Positions 8,110 to 15,499 of a stretch of 41,401 nt of DNA are shown here, piece by piece. The position numbers and the translations under genes are program-made. The stretch is from positions 1 to 41,401 of the forward strand of contig JBHHZM010000009.1 in the NCBI GenBank assembly GCA_046758065.1. The letters are read 5' to 3'. The DNA comes from JBHHZM01 sp046758065. Its GTDB lineage: Bacteria > Pseudomonadota > Alphaproteobacteria > JAAXGF01. The notes beneath the pieces were generated by a model. The model was given only the letters and a program-made list of their open reading frames with translations. It had not been told where the DNA came from and searched no databases. Numbering within the stretch: position 1 is the stretch's first letter; the number at the start of each line of letters is the position of its first letter.

Positions 8110-9232
8110 ATGGATATCGCTGCCGCGCATGGCCGGCCGCTCGTCGCGCCAGGCCCATGTCGGCCTGCCCAAGGGCACCTACGAACGCGAGCTTGGGCGG
8201 GAAGGCTTCTACGGGCCGTCCACCCAGATGTACCACCGCCATCCGCCGACCGGCTGGACGACGATCGAAGGGCCGCTCAGGCCGCGCGCCTTTGACACCA
8301 CGCGCCTCGATGCGGCGGCGCCGTCGCCCTGGGAGGCGTCGGCGTTGATGGGCAATGCGCGCGTCCGGCTCCGCGCTTGGCGTCTCGCGAAATCGATGGA
8401 CCATCTGGTGCGCAACGCCGACGGCGATGAGCTCGTCTTCGTTCACGCCGGGTCCGGCGATCTCTATTGCGATTACGGCCATCTCGCCTTTCGCGACGGC
8501 GACTACCTCGTGCTGCCGCGCGGCACCATGTGGCGGATCGAGACCGCCGAGCCGCTCGATCTGCTGCTCATCGAGGCGACCGGCGATTCGTACCGCCTGC
8601 CCGAGAAGGGTCTCGTGGGCGCGCACGCGATCTTCGACGAGGCGGTGCTCGACGCCCCGGCGATCGACAAGGCGTTCCGGACGCAACGCGAGCGGCGCAA
8701 ATGGCGGGTCAGGGTCAAGCGGCGCGACACCCTCAGCGTCGTCACCTTTCCGCACAATCCGCTCGACGCCGTCGGCTGGCACGGCACGCTCGCGCCGGTT
8801 CGGGTCAACTGGCGCGACATCCGGCCGCTGACGAGCCACCGCTACCACCTGCCGCCCTCGGCCCATACCACCTTCGTCGCCGGGCGGTTCGTCGTCTGCA
8901 CGTTCTGCCCGCGCCCGATCGAGCGCGACCCGGCGGCGCTCAAGGTGCCGTTCTTCCACTCCAACGACGACTACGACGAGGTCATCTTCTATCACCGCGG
9001 CGATTTCTTCTCGCGCGACAACATCCATCCGGGGATGATCACCCTGCATCCGGCGGGCATGCCGCACGGGCCGCACCCCAAGGCCTTCGAGACCGGCGCC
9101 AAGGCGGCGCGCGCGGAGACCGACGAGGTGGCGGTGATGATCGATACCCGCGACGCGCTCGAGGTGGCCGAGCCGGCCGAGCGCATCGAGTGGGCCGGTT
9201 ACGTCGATTCGTGGAAGGGGGACGGTTCTTGA
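8102..9232 (+). CDS. hmgA: Homogentisate 1,2-dioxygenase
   Basis: The protein has 376 residues, somewhat shorter than the roughly 430-450 residues of the classical enzyme. The opening MRKWISLPRMAGRSSRQAHV and TYERELGREGFYGP are typical. The C-terminal cupin half carries PFFHSNDDYDEVIFYHRG and LHPAGMPHGPHP, which by comparison with the known enzyme should supply the His/Glu/His iron site. It cleaves the homogentisate ring to maleylacetoacetate. ATG 8102 overlaps the hppD stop by 8 bp and its stop overlaps the fahA start. Confidence 0.88.
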   Translation: MRKWISLPRMAGRSSRQAHVGLPKGTYERELGREGFYGPSTQMYHRHPPTGWTTIEGPLRPRAFDTTRLDAAAPSPWEASALMGNARVRLRAWRLAKSMDHLVRNADGDELVFVHAGSGDLYCDYGHLAFRDGDYLVLPRGTMWRIETAEPLDLLLIEATGDSYRLPEKGLVGAHAIFDEAVLDAPAIDKAFRTQRERRKWRVRVKRRDTLSVVTFPHNPLDAVGWHGTLAPVRVNWRDIRPLTSHRYHLPPSAHTTFVAGRFVVCTFCPRPIERDPAALKVPFFHSNDDYDEVIFYHRGDFFSRDNIHPGMITLHPAGMPHGPHPKAFETGAKAARAETDEVAVMIDTRDALEVAEPAERIEWAGYVDSWKGDGS

Positions 9233-10221
9233 AGCTCGCCTCGCTCAAGGCGGGGGGGCGCGACGGCGCCCTGGTCGTCGTCAGCCGCGATCTCACCCGT
9301 GCGGTCGCGGTGCCCGATGTCGCGCCAACCCTCCAGGCCGCGCTCGACGACTGGCACGCGCTCGCGCCCGAGCTCTCCTCGATCTACCGGCTGTTGAACC
9401 AGGGCAAGCAGACGCGCGCCTTCGCGCTCGACATCGACGCGCTCGGCGCGCCGCTGCCGCGTGCCTATCAGTTCCTCGACGGCAGCGCCTATCTCGCCCA
9501 TACCGAGCGGGTGCGCCGGGCGCGCGGTGCGAGCCTGCCCGAGAACGCCGAGACCGATCCCCTGATGTACCAGGGCTGTTCGCACCGATTCCTCGGACCG
9601 CGAGACGCCGTCGCCGCGGCGAGCGAGGACTGGGGCATCGACTTCGAGGCCGAGGTCGCGGTCGTCACCGACGACACGCCGGCGGGAATCGCGGCCGACG
9701 CGGCGGGCGCGCATGTCAAGCTGGTCATGCTCCTCAACGACGTCTCGCTGCGTCGTCTGATCCCGGCGGAGCTCGCCAAGGGCTTCGGTTTTCTCCACGG
9801 CAAACCGCCTTCCGCCTGCTCGCCGGTGGCGGTCAGCCCCGAGGAGTTGGGACCGGCGTGGGACGGTGCGCGGCTGCATCTGCCGCTCCGCGTCGAGCTC
9901 AACGGGGCCTGCTTCGGCGCGCCGCAGGCGGGCGAGGACATGCAGTTCGATTTCCCGGCGCTGATCGCCCACGCCGCCAGGACGCGACCGCTCGCCGCCG
10001 GCACCATCATCGGCGCCGGTACCGTGGCCAACGTCGACGCCGCGCGCGGCTACTGCTGCATCCTCGAGCGCCGCGCCGTCGAAATCGCCGAACATGGCCA
10101 GGCGACGACGCCGTTCCTGCGCTTCGGCGACCGCGTGCGCATCGACATGCGCGACGCCCAAGGCCGCTCGGTCTTCGGCGCCATCGAGCAGCAGGTTGTC
10201 CGCCACCCCGGCGCGGCCTGA
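9229..10221 (+). CDS. fahA: Fumarylacetoacetate hydrolase
   Basis: The protein has 330 residues from a TTG start inside the hmgA stop (TTGA). The motifs DFEAEVAVVTDDTP (metal-binding acidic pair), KLVMLLNDVSLRRLIP, KGFGFLHGKPPSACSPVAVS and GTIIGAGTVAN place it in the FAH family of the bacterial fahA type. It hydrolyses fumarylacetoacetate to fumarate and acetoacetate, ending tyrosine catabolism. No maiA isomerase gene is present beside it, so isomerisation must be encoded elsewhere or be glutathione-driven. Confidence 0.9.
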   Translation: MKLASLKAGGRDGALVVVSRDLTRAVAVPDVAPTLQAALDDWHALAPELSSIYRLLNQGKQTRAFALDIDALGAPLPRAYQFLDGSAYLAHTERVRRARGASLPENAETDPLMYQGCSHRFLGPRDAVAAASEDWGIDFEAEVAVVTDDTPAGIAADAAGAHVKLVMLLNDVSLRRLIPAELAKGFGFLHGKPPSACSPVAVSPEELGPAWDGARLHLPLRVELNGACFGAPQAGEDMQFDFPALIAHAARTRPLAAGTIIGAGTVANVDAARGYCCILERRAVEIAEHGQATTPFLRFGDRVRIDMRDAQGRSVFGAIEQQVVRHPGAA

Positions 10222-10606
10222 CCGGCGGTCGGCCATCCGGGTTGTAGCGTTGGGCGCGTCGGCCGCTTTTCGGTTGCGCGCGGCCCCGCCAACCCTTTGA
10301 TTCTCCTTGGTTCCGTTCATTAACTGTCGGAATTTCTTACACTCGCGATTTCCCTAAATGACTGAAATAAAAAGAAAAGTCAAAAATCGGTCCTGAAAAG
10401 CCACACCACGGCTCCGGAAAAGTGTCGGTACGCTTTACAGTTTTCAAGCGCTTCCGTCGCCCGCCAAAGCCAACCCATTGAAATAGCGCGATTCGCCTTA
10501 GTTGGCATGGAACTTGCGTGGAAATCCATGAAAGGGTTGGGTCGCGTCACGGAGCGAACGCCGCGAAAGCCGGAAACTGCTCCGAATGGTTGTTTGGAGG
10601 ATAGCT
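10222..10606. other. Non-coding region with AT-rich stretch upstream of PEP-CTERM gene
   Basis: This 385-bp stretch has no credible gene. It contains an unusually A-rich segment for this genome (about 10350-10400) and ends with a sigma-54-like promoter at 10502-10518. An activator site for an enhancer-binding protein would be expected in the upstream part, but I cannot define one. Confidence 0.6.
10502..10518 (+). promoter_or_regulatory. Sigma-54 (RpoN) type promoter
   Basis: TTGGCATG-GAAC-TTGCG has the invariant GG (10504-10505) and GC (10516-10517) exactly 10 bases apart, and matches the -24/-12 consensus TGGCACG-N4-TTGC at all but one of the core bases. It lies about 90 bp upstream of the chosen TTG start of the first PEP-CTERM gene. 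Known PEP-CTERM genes in some proteobacteria are controlled by RpoN with PrsK/PrsR. Confidence 0.65.
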
Positions 10607-11470
10607 TTGGCAGCTTTGGGTAGGGCAGGCAGGATGTTCGATCGGTTTCGTTTCGCTTGGCTACGTGGGCTTGCGGCAGGGGCGGTGCTGTGTCTCGGCT
10701 TGCCGGGCGCCGCGGTGGCTCTCCCGACGGTCTGGGCCGTGGACGACCATCCCAACGGCGCGCTCAACAATGGCCCGGGCCAGTCCTACATGCTTCGCCT
10801 CGGCACCAACGCCACGCATCCCAATACGTTCACGGTCGAAAGCGCCGGAACCGGGGCGGTTCTGAGTTTCGACCCGGCGGTAAACGCCAACCTGATGACG
10901 ATGACCGGGATCATCCAGCACAACCGGGATTCAAGCGGCCCGATATCCGGCGGCTTCTACAACATCGCCGCGACCTTTCAGAGTGTGCAGCTGACGGACC
11001 CCGATGCCACCCCATGGTTCGATCCCAACCCTTCTAACGCACTCTACGACGGCATATTCGACGATCTGCTCGCGAACTCCGACGACACGCCACTCAACAG
11101 CCCGTCGTTCAGCACGCTCTTCGATCGCATCTACTTCCAACTGGTCGATCTGACGCTCGCCTTCGACCATGGCACCGATACCTACACCGGGCCGCTGGTT
11201 TGGGATGAATTTCCCAACAATGGCGTCAATGGCAAGCAGTTCTTCTGCCAAAAGGATCACCGCGCGACGACCGGCATTTTCACCTGTGCCGGCTGGGTCG
11301 AGGAAGCCCCGGACAGCGGCCGGGAGCGAACGTCCGACTATCTGTTCGCCGCCCACCCCATTCCCGAACCCGCCAGCTTGGCGCTGTTCGGCTTCGGCCT
11401 TGCCGGGTTCGCGTTCCTGGGTCGCCGGCGGAAGGCGGGAAACCCCGAGGTTAAGACTCGGAAAGGCTGA
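10607..11470 (+). CDS. PEP-CTERM sorting domain exported protein
   Basis: The protein has about 287 residues from TTG 10607, chosen because GGAGG stands 6 bases before it; ATG 10634 and ATG 10586 are alternatives. A signal peptide (FAWLRGLAAGAVLCLGLPGA, cleaved near AVALP) is followed by a soluble, Asn/Asp-rich body with few Cys. The C-terminus is the sorting tag HPIPEPASLALFGFGLAGF plus an Arg-rich tail (LGRRRKAG). The PEP motif is recognised by an exosortase during export, usually linked to extracellular polysaccharide. The body matches no family I know. No exosortase is in the window. Confidence 0.85.
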   Translation: MAALGRAGRMFDRFRFAWLRGLAAGAVLCLGLPGAAVALPTVWAVDDHPNGALNNGPGQSYMLRLGTNATHPNTFTVESAGTGAVLSFDPAVNANLMTMTGIIQHNRDSSGPISGGFYNIAATFQSVQLTDPDATPWFDPNPSNALYDGIFDDLLANSDDTPLNSPSFSTLFDRIYFQLVDLTLAFDHGTDTYTGPLVWDEFPNNGVNGKQFFCQKDHRATTGIFTCAGWVEEAPDSGRERTSDYLFAAHPIPEPASLALFGFGLAGFAFLGRRRKAGNPEVKTRKG

Positions 11471-11547
11471 GGGTAAACGGGATGGTCGATCGGCCAGGCG
11501 GGCTCGGATGCGGATCAACCATTGAATCTCAACAAATGCCCGTGAAA

Positions 11548-11564
11548 CGGTATGGGGCTTGCGT
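11548..11564 (+). promoter_or_regulatory. Second sigma-54-like promoter
   Basis: CGGTATG-GGGC-TTGCG has GG (11549-11550) and GC (11561-11562) exactly 10 bases apart. It shares most positions, including ATGG and CTTGCGT, with the promoter at 10502-10518. It is a weaker consensus match (C instead of T, T instead of C in the -24 box). It lies about 38 bp before the second PEP-CTERM gene. Confidence 0.5.
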
Positions 11565-11601
11565 CGAGAATCACGAAGTTATGGGATGATGGGCGTTTGA
11601 A

Positions 11602-12561
11602 ATGCCGAAAGATCTGACAAGAGCTTCATCCGCCGCGGTTTTCTTTATCGGCGTTCTCGGCCTCTTCTGGCAATTGACCGCCCCCGCCCACGCCGGCGCG
11701 TGCGTCGTCACCGACCCCGGTGCGGTGGGAGCGTTCGGCCAGTGCCGGGTCCAGACCAGCCCGGTACCGGTCGACATTTTCTTCGGCAATCAGACCGGCG
11801 ACGGCGGCAAGAGCAGCTTCGCCTACGAAGCCTGGGATGCCGACATCGGCGAGCCGGTGCGACAGATCTACTTCGACGACGCGGTTCTTCCCGGTGCGGA
11901 GATTCTGCTTTCCGACTTCGGGGGCACGGACCGCGGCGTGATCACTGTCGTGGGCCAGACTTACTTCGCCATCAAGACCGGTGGCGATGTCGGGCTTTTC
12001 CCTCTCATCCTCGATCCGGACAACCTGGTGGTCAAACAGCAGGGAACGAATTTCATCGGCGTCGCCAACGTGAACGATCTGACCGAGCCGAACACCAATC
12101 TCCTCGGCCCCGGCACCAACCAGTTCGTTGAAGTCAACTTCGCCGAAGGCCTCAGTTTGGACCCCTCGGATGTGGATGGCGGGTCAATCAAGGGATTCGG
12201 AACCGTCGAGGCGGTGGGGGCCTTTGTCTCGACTCTCAATGCGGTCACGTTGTCCATATTTCAGGGGAGTGACCTGATCTTCGAATTCACCATGACTCCG
12301 CCGAGCACCACCCCGCCGCCGCTTTATTCCCCCTTCTTCATGGGGATCGTCCTGCCGCGGGACGACGGACTAGGCAAGTTCGAAATCATCGACAGGGCCG
12401 TCTTCACTTTCGCGGGTTCGAGCTACAACGCTTTGGACGGGCTGGTGTATACCACGGTGGTCGACGCACCGCTTGTTGTCGCCGAACCCAACACCCTCGC
12501 GATCTTCGCCTTCGGCCTCGCCGGCTTTGCATTCTTGCGTCGCCGCCGACGCGCGGCGTAG
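11602..12561 (+). CDS. PEP-CTERM-like exported protein (AEPN variant)
   Basis: The protein has 319 residues. A signal peptide (SAAVFFIGVLGLFWQLTAPA, cleaved after HAGA) is followed by a beta-rich body with two early Cys (ACVV and QCRV). It ends with VVAEPNTLAIFAFGLAGFAF and an Arg cluster (LRRRRRAA). The tripartite tag is that of PEP-CTERM, but the usual VPEP is AEPN. The body is not similar to the upstream gene product by eye. It is probably exported by the same exosortase system and co-regulated through the sigma-54-like promoter. Confidence 0.8.
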   Translation: MPKDLTRASSAAVFFIGVLGLFWQLTAPAHAGACVVTDPGAVGAFGQCRVQTSPVPVDIFFGNQTGDGGKSSFAYEAWDADIGEPVRQIYFDDAVLPGAEILLSDFGGTDRGVITVVGQTYFAIKTGGDVGLFPLILDPDNLVVKQQGTNFIGVANVNDLTEPNTNLLGPGTNQFVEVNFAEGLSLDPSDVDGGSIKGFGTVEAVGAFVSTLNAVTLSIFQGSDLIFEFTMTPPSTTPPPLYSPFFMGIVLPRDDGLGKFEIIDRAVFTFAGSSYNALDGLVYTTVVDAPLVVAEPNTLAIFAFGLAGFAFLRRRRRAA

Positions 12562-12766
12562 CAACCGCGAACCGGGTCCCGTCCCGACAGCACGCCGCGC
12601 CTTCCGAGTTCCCAAAACGATCGACCAGAGCGCGTCCTTCGGCCGCGCCGCGCGGGGCGTCCGCGTCGTCGAAGCCGTAGACCCGGCTACGCTCCTCGGA
12701 CCTCTCCTCGCGGGCCGCCGCCGCACGCCCGCGACGCCGCTCGTGACTTTGGTGAGAAGTCCGTCC

Positions 12767-13423
12767 TTAAAGCCTGCGGCCGACCCAGATGACGCGGCCG
12801 GCGACCTCGACATCGGCGGGTTCGACGGGCGCGAGCGGGGGATAATTCTCGTTGTCACAGGAAATCGTGACCAGGCGGCGGACGGGATCGAGAGCGAGGC
12901 GCTTGACGAGCAGGAAATCGCCGAAGCGGATGACGTAGATCCCGTCGCGCGCCGGCGTACGCTGCGCGAGGTCGACGAGGATCGTGTCGCCGTCGGCAAG
13001 CGTCGGATACATCGAATCGCCCCGCACGGTGATGACGGCGAGCTGGTCGAGGGGGGCGGCGGTAACGCTGCGAAGCCAGTCGTGGCGGAAGGCGAGATGG
13101 CCGCTTTCGTGCTCGACGTCGATGACGATTCCGCCGCCGGCGGCGGCCGAGACTTCGTAGGTCGGGACGAAGGCGAGTTCTCCTTCGACCGGCGCGGCGG
13201 GTCGCGGCTTGTCGCCGGTCCCCGGCGCGAGCAGATCGACCAACGAGCAGCCGAGCGCGCCGGCGAGCTTCTCGATCGTGTCGTGGCGGGGATGTTTCGA
13301 CTTGCCGATGAGGATGTCGCGCACGGCGGTTTCGTTGAGGCCGGCCGCGCGGGCCAGCGACTTCTGATTGAATCCGCCGGTTTCCATCCGCCGGCGCAAT
13401 TCTCGGACCAGCTTGGTGACCAT
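12767..13423 (-). CDS. S24-family (LexA/CI-like) phage repressor
   Basis: The protein has 218 residues. An N-terminal XRE helix-turn-helix (about 16-62, QKSLARAAGLNETAVRDIL) is joined to a C-terminal S24 peptidase domain with the nucleophile Ser137 (GDSMYPTLADGD) and Lys174 (GDFLLVKRLAL). The Ala-Gly pair in EVSAAAGGGIV (about 95-96) is the likely self-cleavage site. This predicts a repressor inactivated by RecA in the SOS response. ATG 13423 is set by a strong GGAGGTGAGC RBS. It is divergent from the GcrA-like gene, with a candidate operator between them. Confidence 0.9.
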   Translation of the reverse strand: MVTKLVRELRRRMETGGFNQKSLARAAGLNETAVRDILIGKSKHPRHDTIEKLAGALGCSLVDLLAPGTGDKPRPAAPVEGELAFVPTYEVSAAAGGGIVIDVEHESGHLAFRHDWLRSVTAAPLDQLAVITVRGDSMYPTLADGDTILVDLAQRTPARDGIYVIRFGDFLLVKRLALDPVRRLVTISCDNENYPPLAPVEPADVEVAGRVIWVGRRL

Positions 13424-13487
13424 GCTCACCTCCGGCGACGGCCGGTTTCCCACCGCTTTCTCCCACATCGGCACATTGTTTGTAAAA

Positions 13488-13507
13488 TAGGATAAATCCC
13501 ATTGACA
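13488..13507 (+). promoter_or_regulatory. Candidate operator A abutting a -35 box
   Basis: TAGGATAAATCCCA (13488-13501) is an imperfect palindrome with arms GGAT/ATCC. It touches a consensus TTGACA (13502-13507) in the repressor/GcrA-like divergent region. The spaced -10 for that box is weak (TTGGAT at 13525). The same palindrome recurs at 19026 and 19133, so it is a candidate binding site for the S24 repressor. Confidence 0.5.
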
Positions 13508-13569
13508 TTCGGGGCGATTTCAACTTGGATGGTGCGCGCTATAAGAACAAAACGGGAATATCCGAATTC

Positions 13570-13914
13570 ATGCGCGACCTGTCCGATCCTGACCGCCTTG
13601 CCCCGATTCCGCCGACCCCGCGCTGGCCCGCGGGCAGCGCCGAGGCCCTCATCCGTTTGTGGCGGGCCGGTCTGCCGACGGCAGAAATCGGCGCGCGCCT
13701 CGGGGTGACCGCGCGCGCCATCGACAGCAAGGTGCGCAAGCTCCGCACCGCCGGCTATGCGTTGCCGGCGCGGCGCACCGCCTCCGCGCCGCGCGCCCGC
13801 CGCGCGCGCCGCAGCTGCCTCTACTGCGGCCGCCCGTTCGCGAGCAGCCACATCGGCAATCGTCTCTGCCCCGCGTGCCTCGAAGATGGACCGTTCGGCA
13901 GCGCGTTCGCGTGA
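13570..13914 (+). CDS. GcrA-like HTH and zinc-ribbon regulator
   Basis: The protein has 114 residues from ATG 13570; a TTG at 13525 is an alternative. An HTH (about 18-55) includes LIRLWRAGLPTAEIGARLGV and AIDSKVRKLRTAGYALP, resembling the GcrA cell-cycle regulator fold. A basic Ala/Arg linker leads to a four-Cys zinc ribbon (CLYCGRPF and CPACL). GcrA of Caulobacter binds sigma-70 and methylated promoters; the phage homologue may redirect transcription. Here it is the first gene opposite the repressor, a position typical of an early activator. Confidence 0.7.
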   Translation: MRDLSDPDRLAPIPPTPRWPAGSAEALIRLWRAGLPTAEIGARLGVTARAIDSKVRKLRTAGYALPARRTASAPRARRARRSCLYCGRPFASSHIGNRLCPACLEDGPFGSAFA

Positions 13915-13999
13915 GCGATCGGTGACGGCGGCCTGGCATCAGTGCGGCTGGGCGGTTGGTCGGCGCATGCGAAACGAGAAGACTGCGGTGGAGGAAGCG

Positions 14000-14467
14000 A
14001 TGACTCGGGACGAACCGAAGACGCAACGGGATGGCACAACGGGTCCCCGATCCGCCGGCGACTGGACGATGGATGATGTCGAAGGGCGCCTGGTCGAGGC
14101 CGCGGACACCCTAAAGCGGGTGCGCGTTCCCGACATTCGGCGCAACCTGACGCGCTGGCCGGATTTCGTCCGCGCCGCCCGCGAGGCTTACGGCTACCAG
14201 ACGTCGCGGGTCCGGCTCGCGCCCGCTTCGCCCGGCGCCATCGACCGTCTCGACGCGACGCTTGCCTGGCTGCGCTGGCTGTCGCATCCGGCGCAGCGCA
14301 TCCTGTGGGGCCGGGCGAACGGCGTCTCCTGGCGCCGCATCGCGGTGTTTGCCGGCAAGTCGCCCAACACCTGCCGGGCCTGGTATCTCGCCGCGCTGCA
14401 TCACATCACCGCCCGGCTCAACGGCGCCGCCAGGGACGTCTCCCCGCGCCGCGTCGGGATCGGGTGA
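14000..14467 (+). CDS. DUF6362 family sigma-like HTH protein
   Basis: The protein has 155 residues from ATG 14000, chosen for GGAGGA just upstream; ATG 13967 is in frame. The motifs WTMDDVEGRLVEAADTLKRV, WPDFVRAAREAYGYQ, AIDRLDATLAWLRWL and GVSWRRIAVFAGKSPNTCRA resemble DUF6362 phage proteins ahead of terminases in alphaproteobacterial elements. The C-terminal part looks like a sigma region 4-type HTH, suggesting a transcription role for late genes. It is not experimentally defined. Confidence 0.72.
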   Translation: MTRDEPKTQRDGTTGPRSAGDWTMDDVEGRLVEAADTLKRVRVPDIRRNLTRWPDFVRAAREAYGYQTSRVRLAPASPGAIDRLDATLAWLRWLSHPAQRILWGRANGVSWRRIAVFAGKSPNTCRAWYLAALHHITARLNGAARDVSPRRVGIG

Positions 14468-14474
14468 GGCGCCG

Positions 14475-14801
14475 GTGCGCGCCCGCGATCGCATGTCAAA
14501 CACCCTTGCCACGCGCGAGGTGCGGTTGCTCGCGCGCCTCGGCGCCGTCGAATTTCTGATCGAGAACGTCTACGCGGTTGCGCTGACGCAATGCGTCGAC
14601 CCGGTAGGCGCAGCGCGGCGCTGGGCGGCCGAGGTCTCGACGCTTGCCCGTCAGGCGACGATCGAAGCGACGGATGTTGACCGGGTCGTCGGCGAGACGT
14701 TGATCACGGGCCTCGCCGAGGAACTCGACGCCATCTTCGGGCGGATCGTCCGCCGGGTCGAGAACCACGCACGCCGCTACCCCACCGCGGACGAGGCCTG
14801 A
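14475..14801 (+). CDS. Hypothetical phage protein (108 aa)
   Basis: The start is GTG 14475 with GAGG 6 bases upstream; ATG 14493 is in frame but lacks an RBS. The product is helical and soluble (EVRLLARLGAVEFLIENVYA, LITGLAEELDAIFGRIVRRV). No known domain is recognised. It sits 7 bp after DUF6362 and before the terminase, so it may be regulatory or packaging-related. The following 164 bp up to the terminase show no convincing gene. Confidence 0.6.
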   Translation: MRARDRMSNTLATREVRLLARLGAVEFLIENVYAVALTQCVDPVGAARRWAAEVSTLARQATIEATDVDRVVGETLITGLAEELDAIFGRIVRRVENHARRYPTADEA

Positions 14802-14965
14802 GTCCGAGGGCCGCGCCGCAGGATACATCTCGCAATGGAATTTTGCCCATGACCGACGATACCTGCTTTTCAGCCGCTTCGGGGCGGTGTTCCGGCAACC
14901 ATCGAGGCGACCTGTCGCGCGGGATCGGCGGTCGCGTTCGGCGCCGTCCGCGTACGGCATGAGAA

Positions 14966-15499
14966 TTGGCGCGAAAACCGGCGAGACCGGGTGCGGCCCG
15001 CAGGATCGACTGGGCGGCCATCGAGGCCGCGTATCGCGCCGGCCATGCGGTCCGCGACATCGCCCGCCGTCACGGCGTTTCCGCCAGCACCGTCCACAGG
15101 CGGGCGCGTCGGCTGGCGTGGCGGCGCGAGACGGACAAGGGGGGGCGCGTTCAGTCGTCCGGCGGGGCGGCCACTTCGCCGATACGGAAGCCGCCAAAAC
15201 GCCGTGCGGGGCGCGGGCCGTCGCATGCACCGACGGAGGAACTCGCTCGCCTGCGGGCGCTCGCCGGCAAGCTGTGCGAGCGGCTCGAGCGGGCGATCGA
15301 AGGCGAGTCGGGCAACGGCGCGACGCTGACCACGAGCGAAAGCCAGGCGGCGCTGCTCCTCAAACTCTGTCAGATCAACGAGAAGATCGTCGCCATCGAA
15401 CGGCGCGTCGCCGGCGCCGAGCCGCCGACGCCCGCCGAGCTCGGCGAGCACGATCGTGACATCCTCGATCGTTTCAAACGCCGGTACGGGGTGGGCTGA
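14966..15499 (+). CDS. Terminase small subunit-like DNA-binding protein
   Basis: The protein has 177 residues from a TTG start. The N-terminal HTH (IDWAAIEAAYRAGHAVRDIA, then RHGVSASTVHRRARRL) is followed by a basic Pro/Arg linker and a C-terminal helical part (ELARLRALAGKLCERLERAI). The architecture and the position immediately before the large terminase fit a small terminase that recognises DNA for packaging. Its 3' end may overlap the large terminase. No ATPase motifs are present. Confidence 0.7.
   Translation: MARKPARPGAARRIDWAAIEAAYRAGHAVRDIARRHGVSASTVHRRARRLAWRRETDKGGRVQSSGGAATSPIRKPPKRRAGRGPSHAPTEELARLRALAGKLCERLERAIEGESGNGATLTTSESQAALLLKLCQINEKIVAIERRVAGAEPPTPAELGEHDRDILDRFKRRYGVG

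Noticed and set aside
12562..12766. Gap between the second PEP-CTERM gene and the repressor as a possible att site
   Set aside because: I found no tRNA, no integrase, and no repeat of this sequence near 38325, so an attachment site cannot be supported.
14850..14963. Short frame of 37 codons just before the terminase small subunit
   Set aside because: It is Arg/Gly-rich with no RBS and no recognisable similarity, so it is not supported as a gene.
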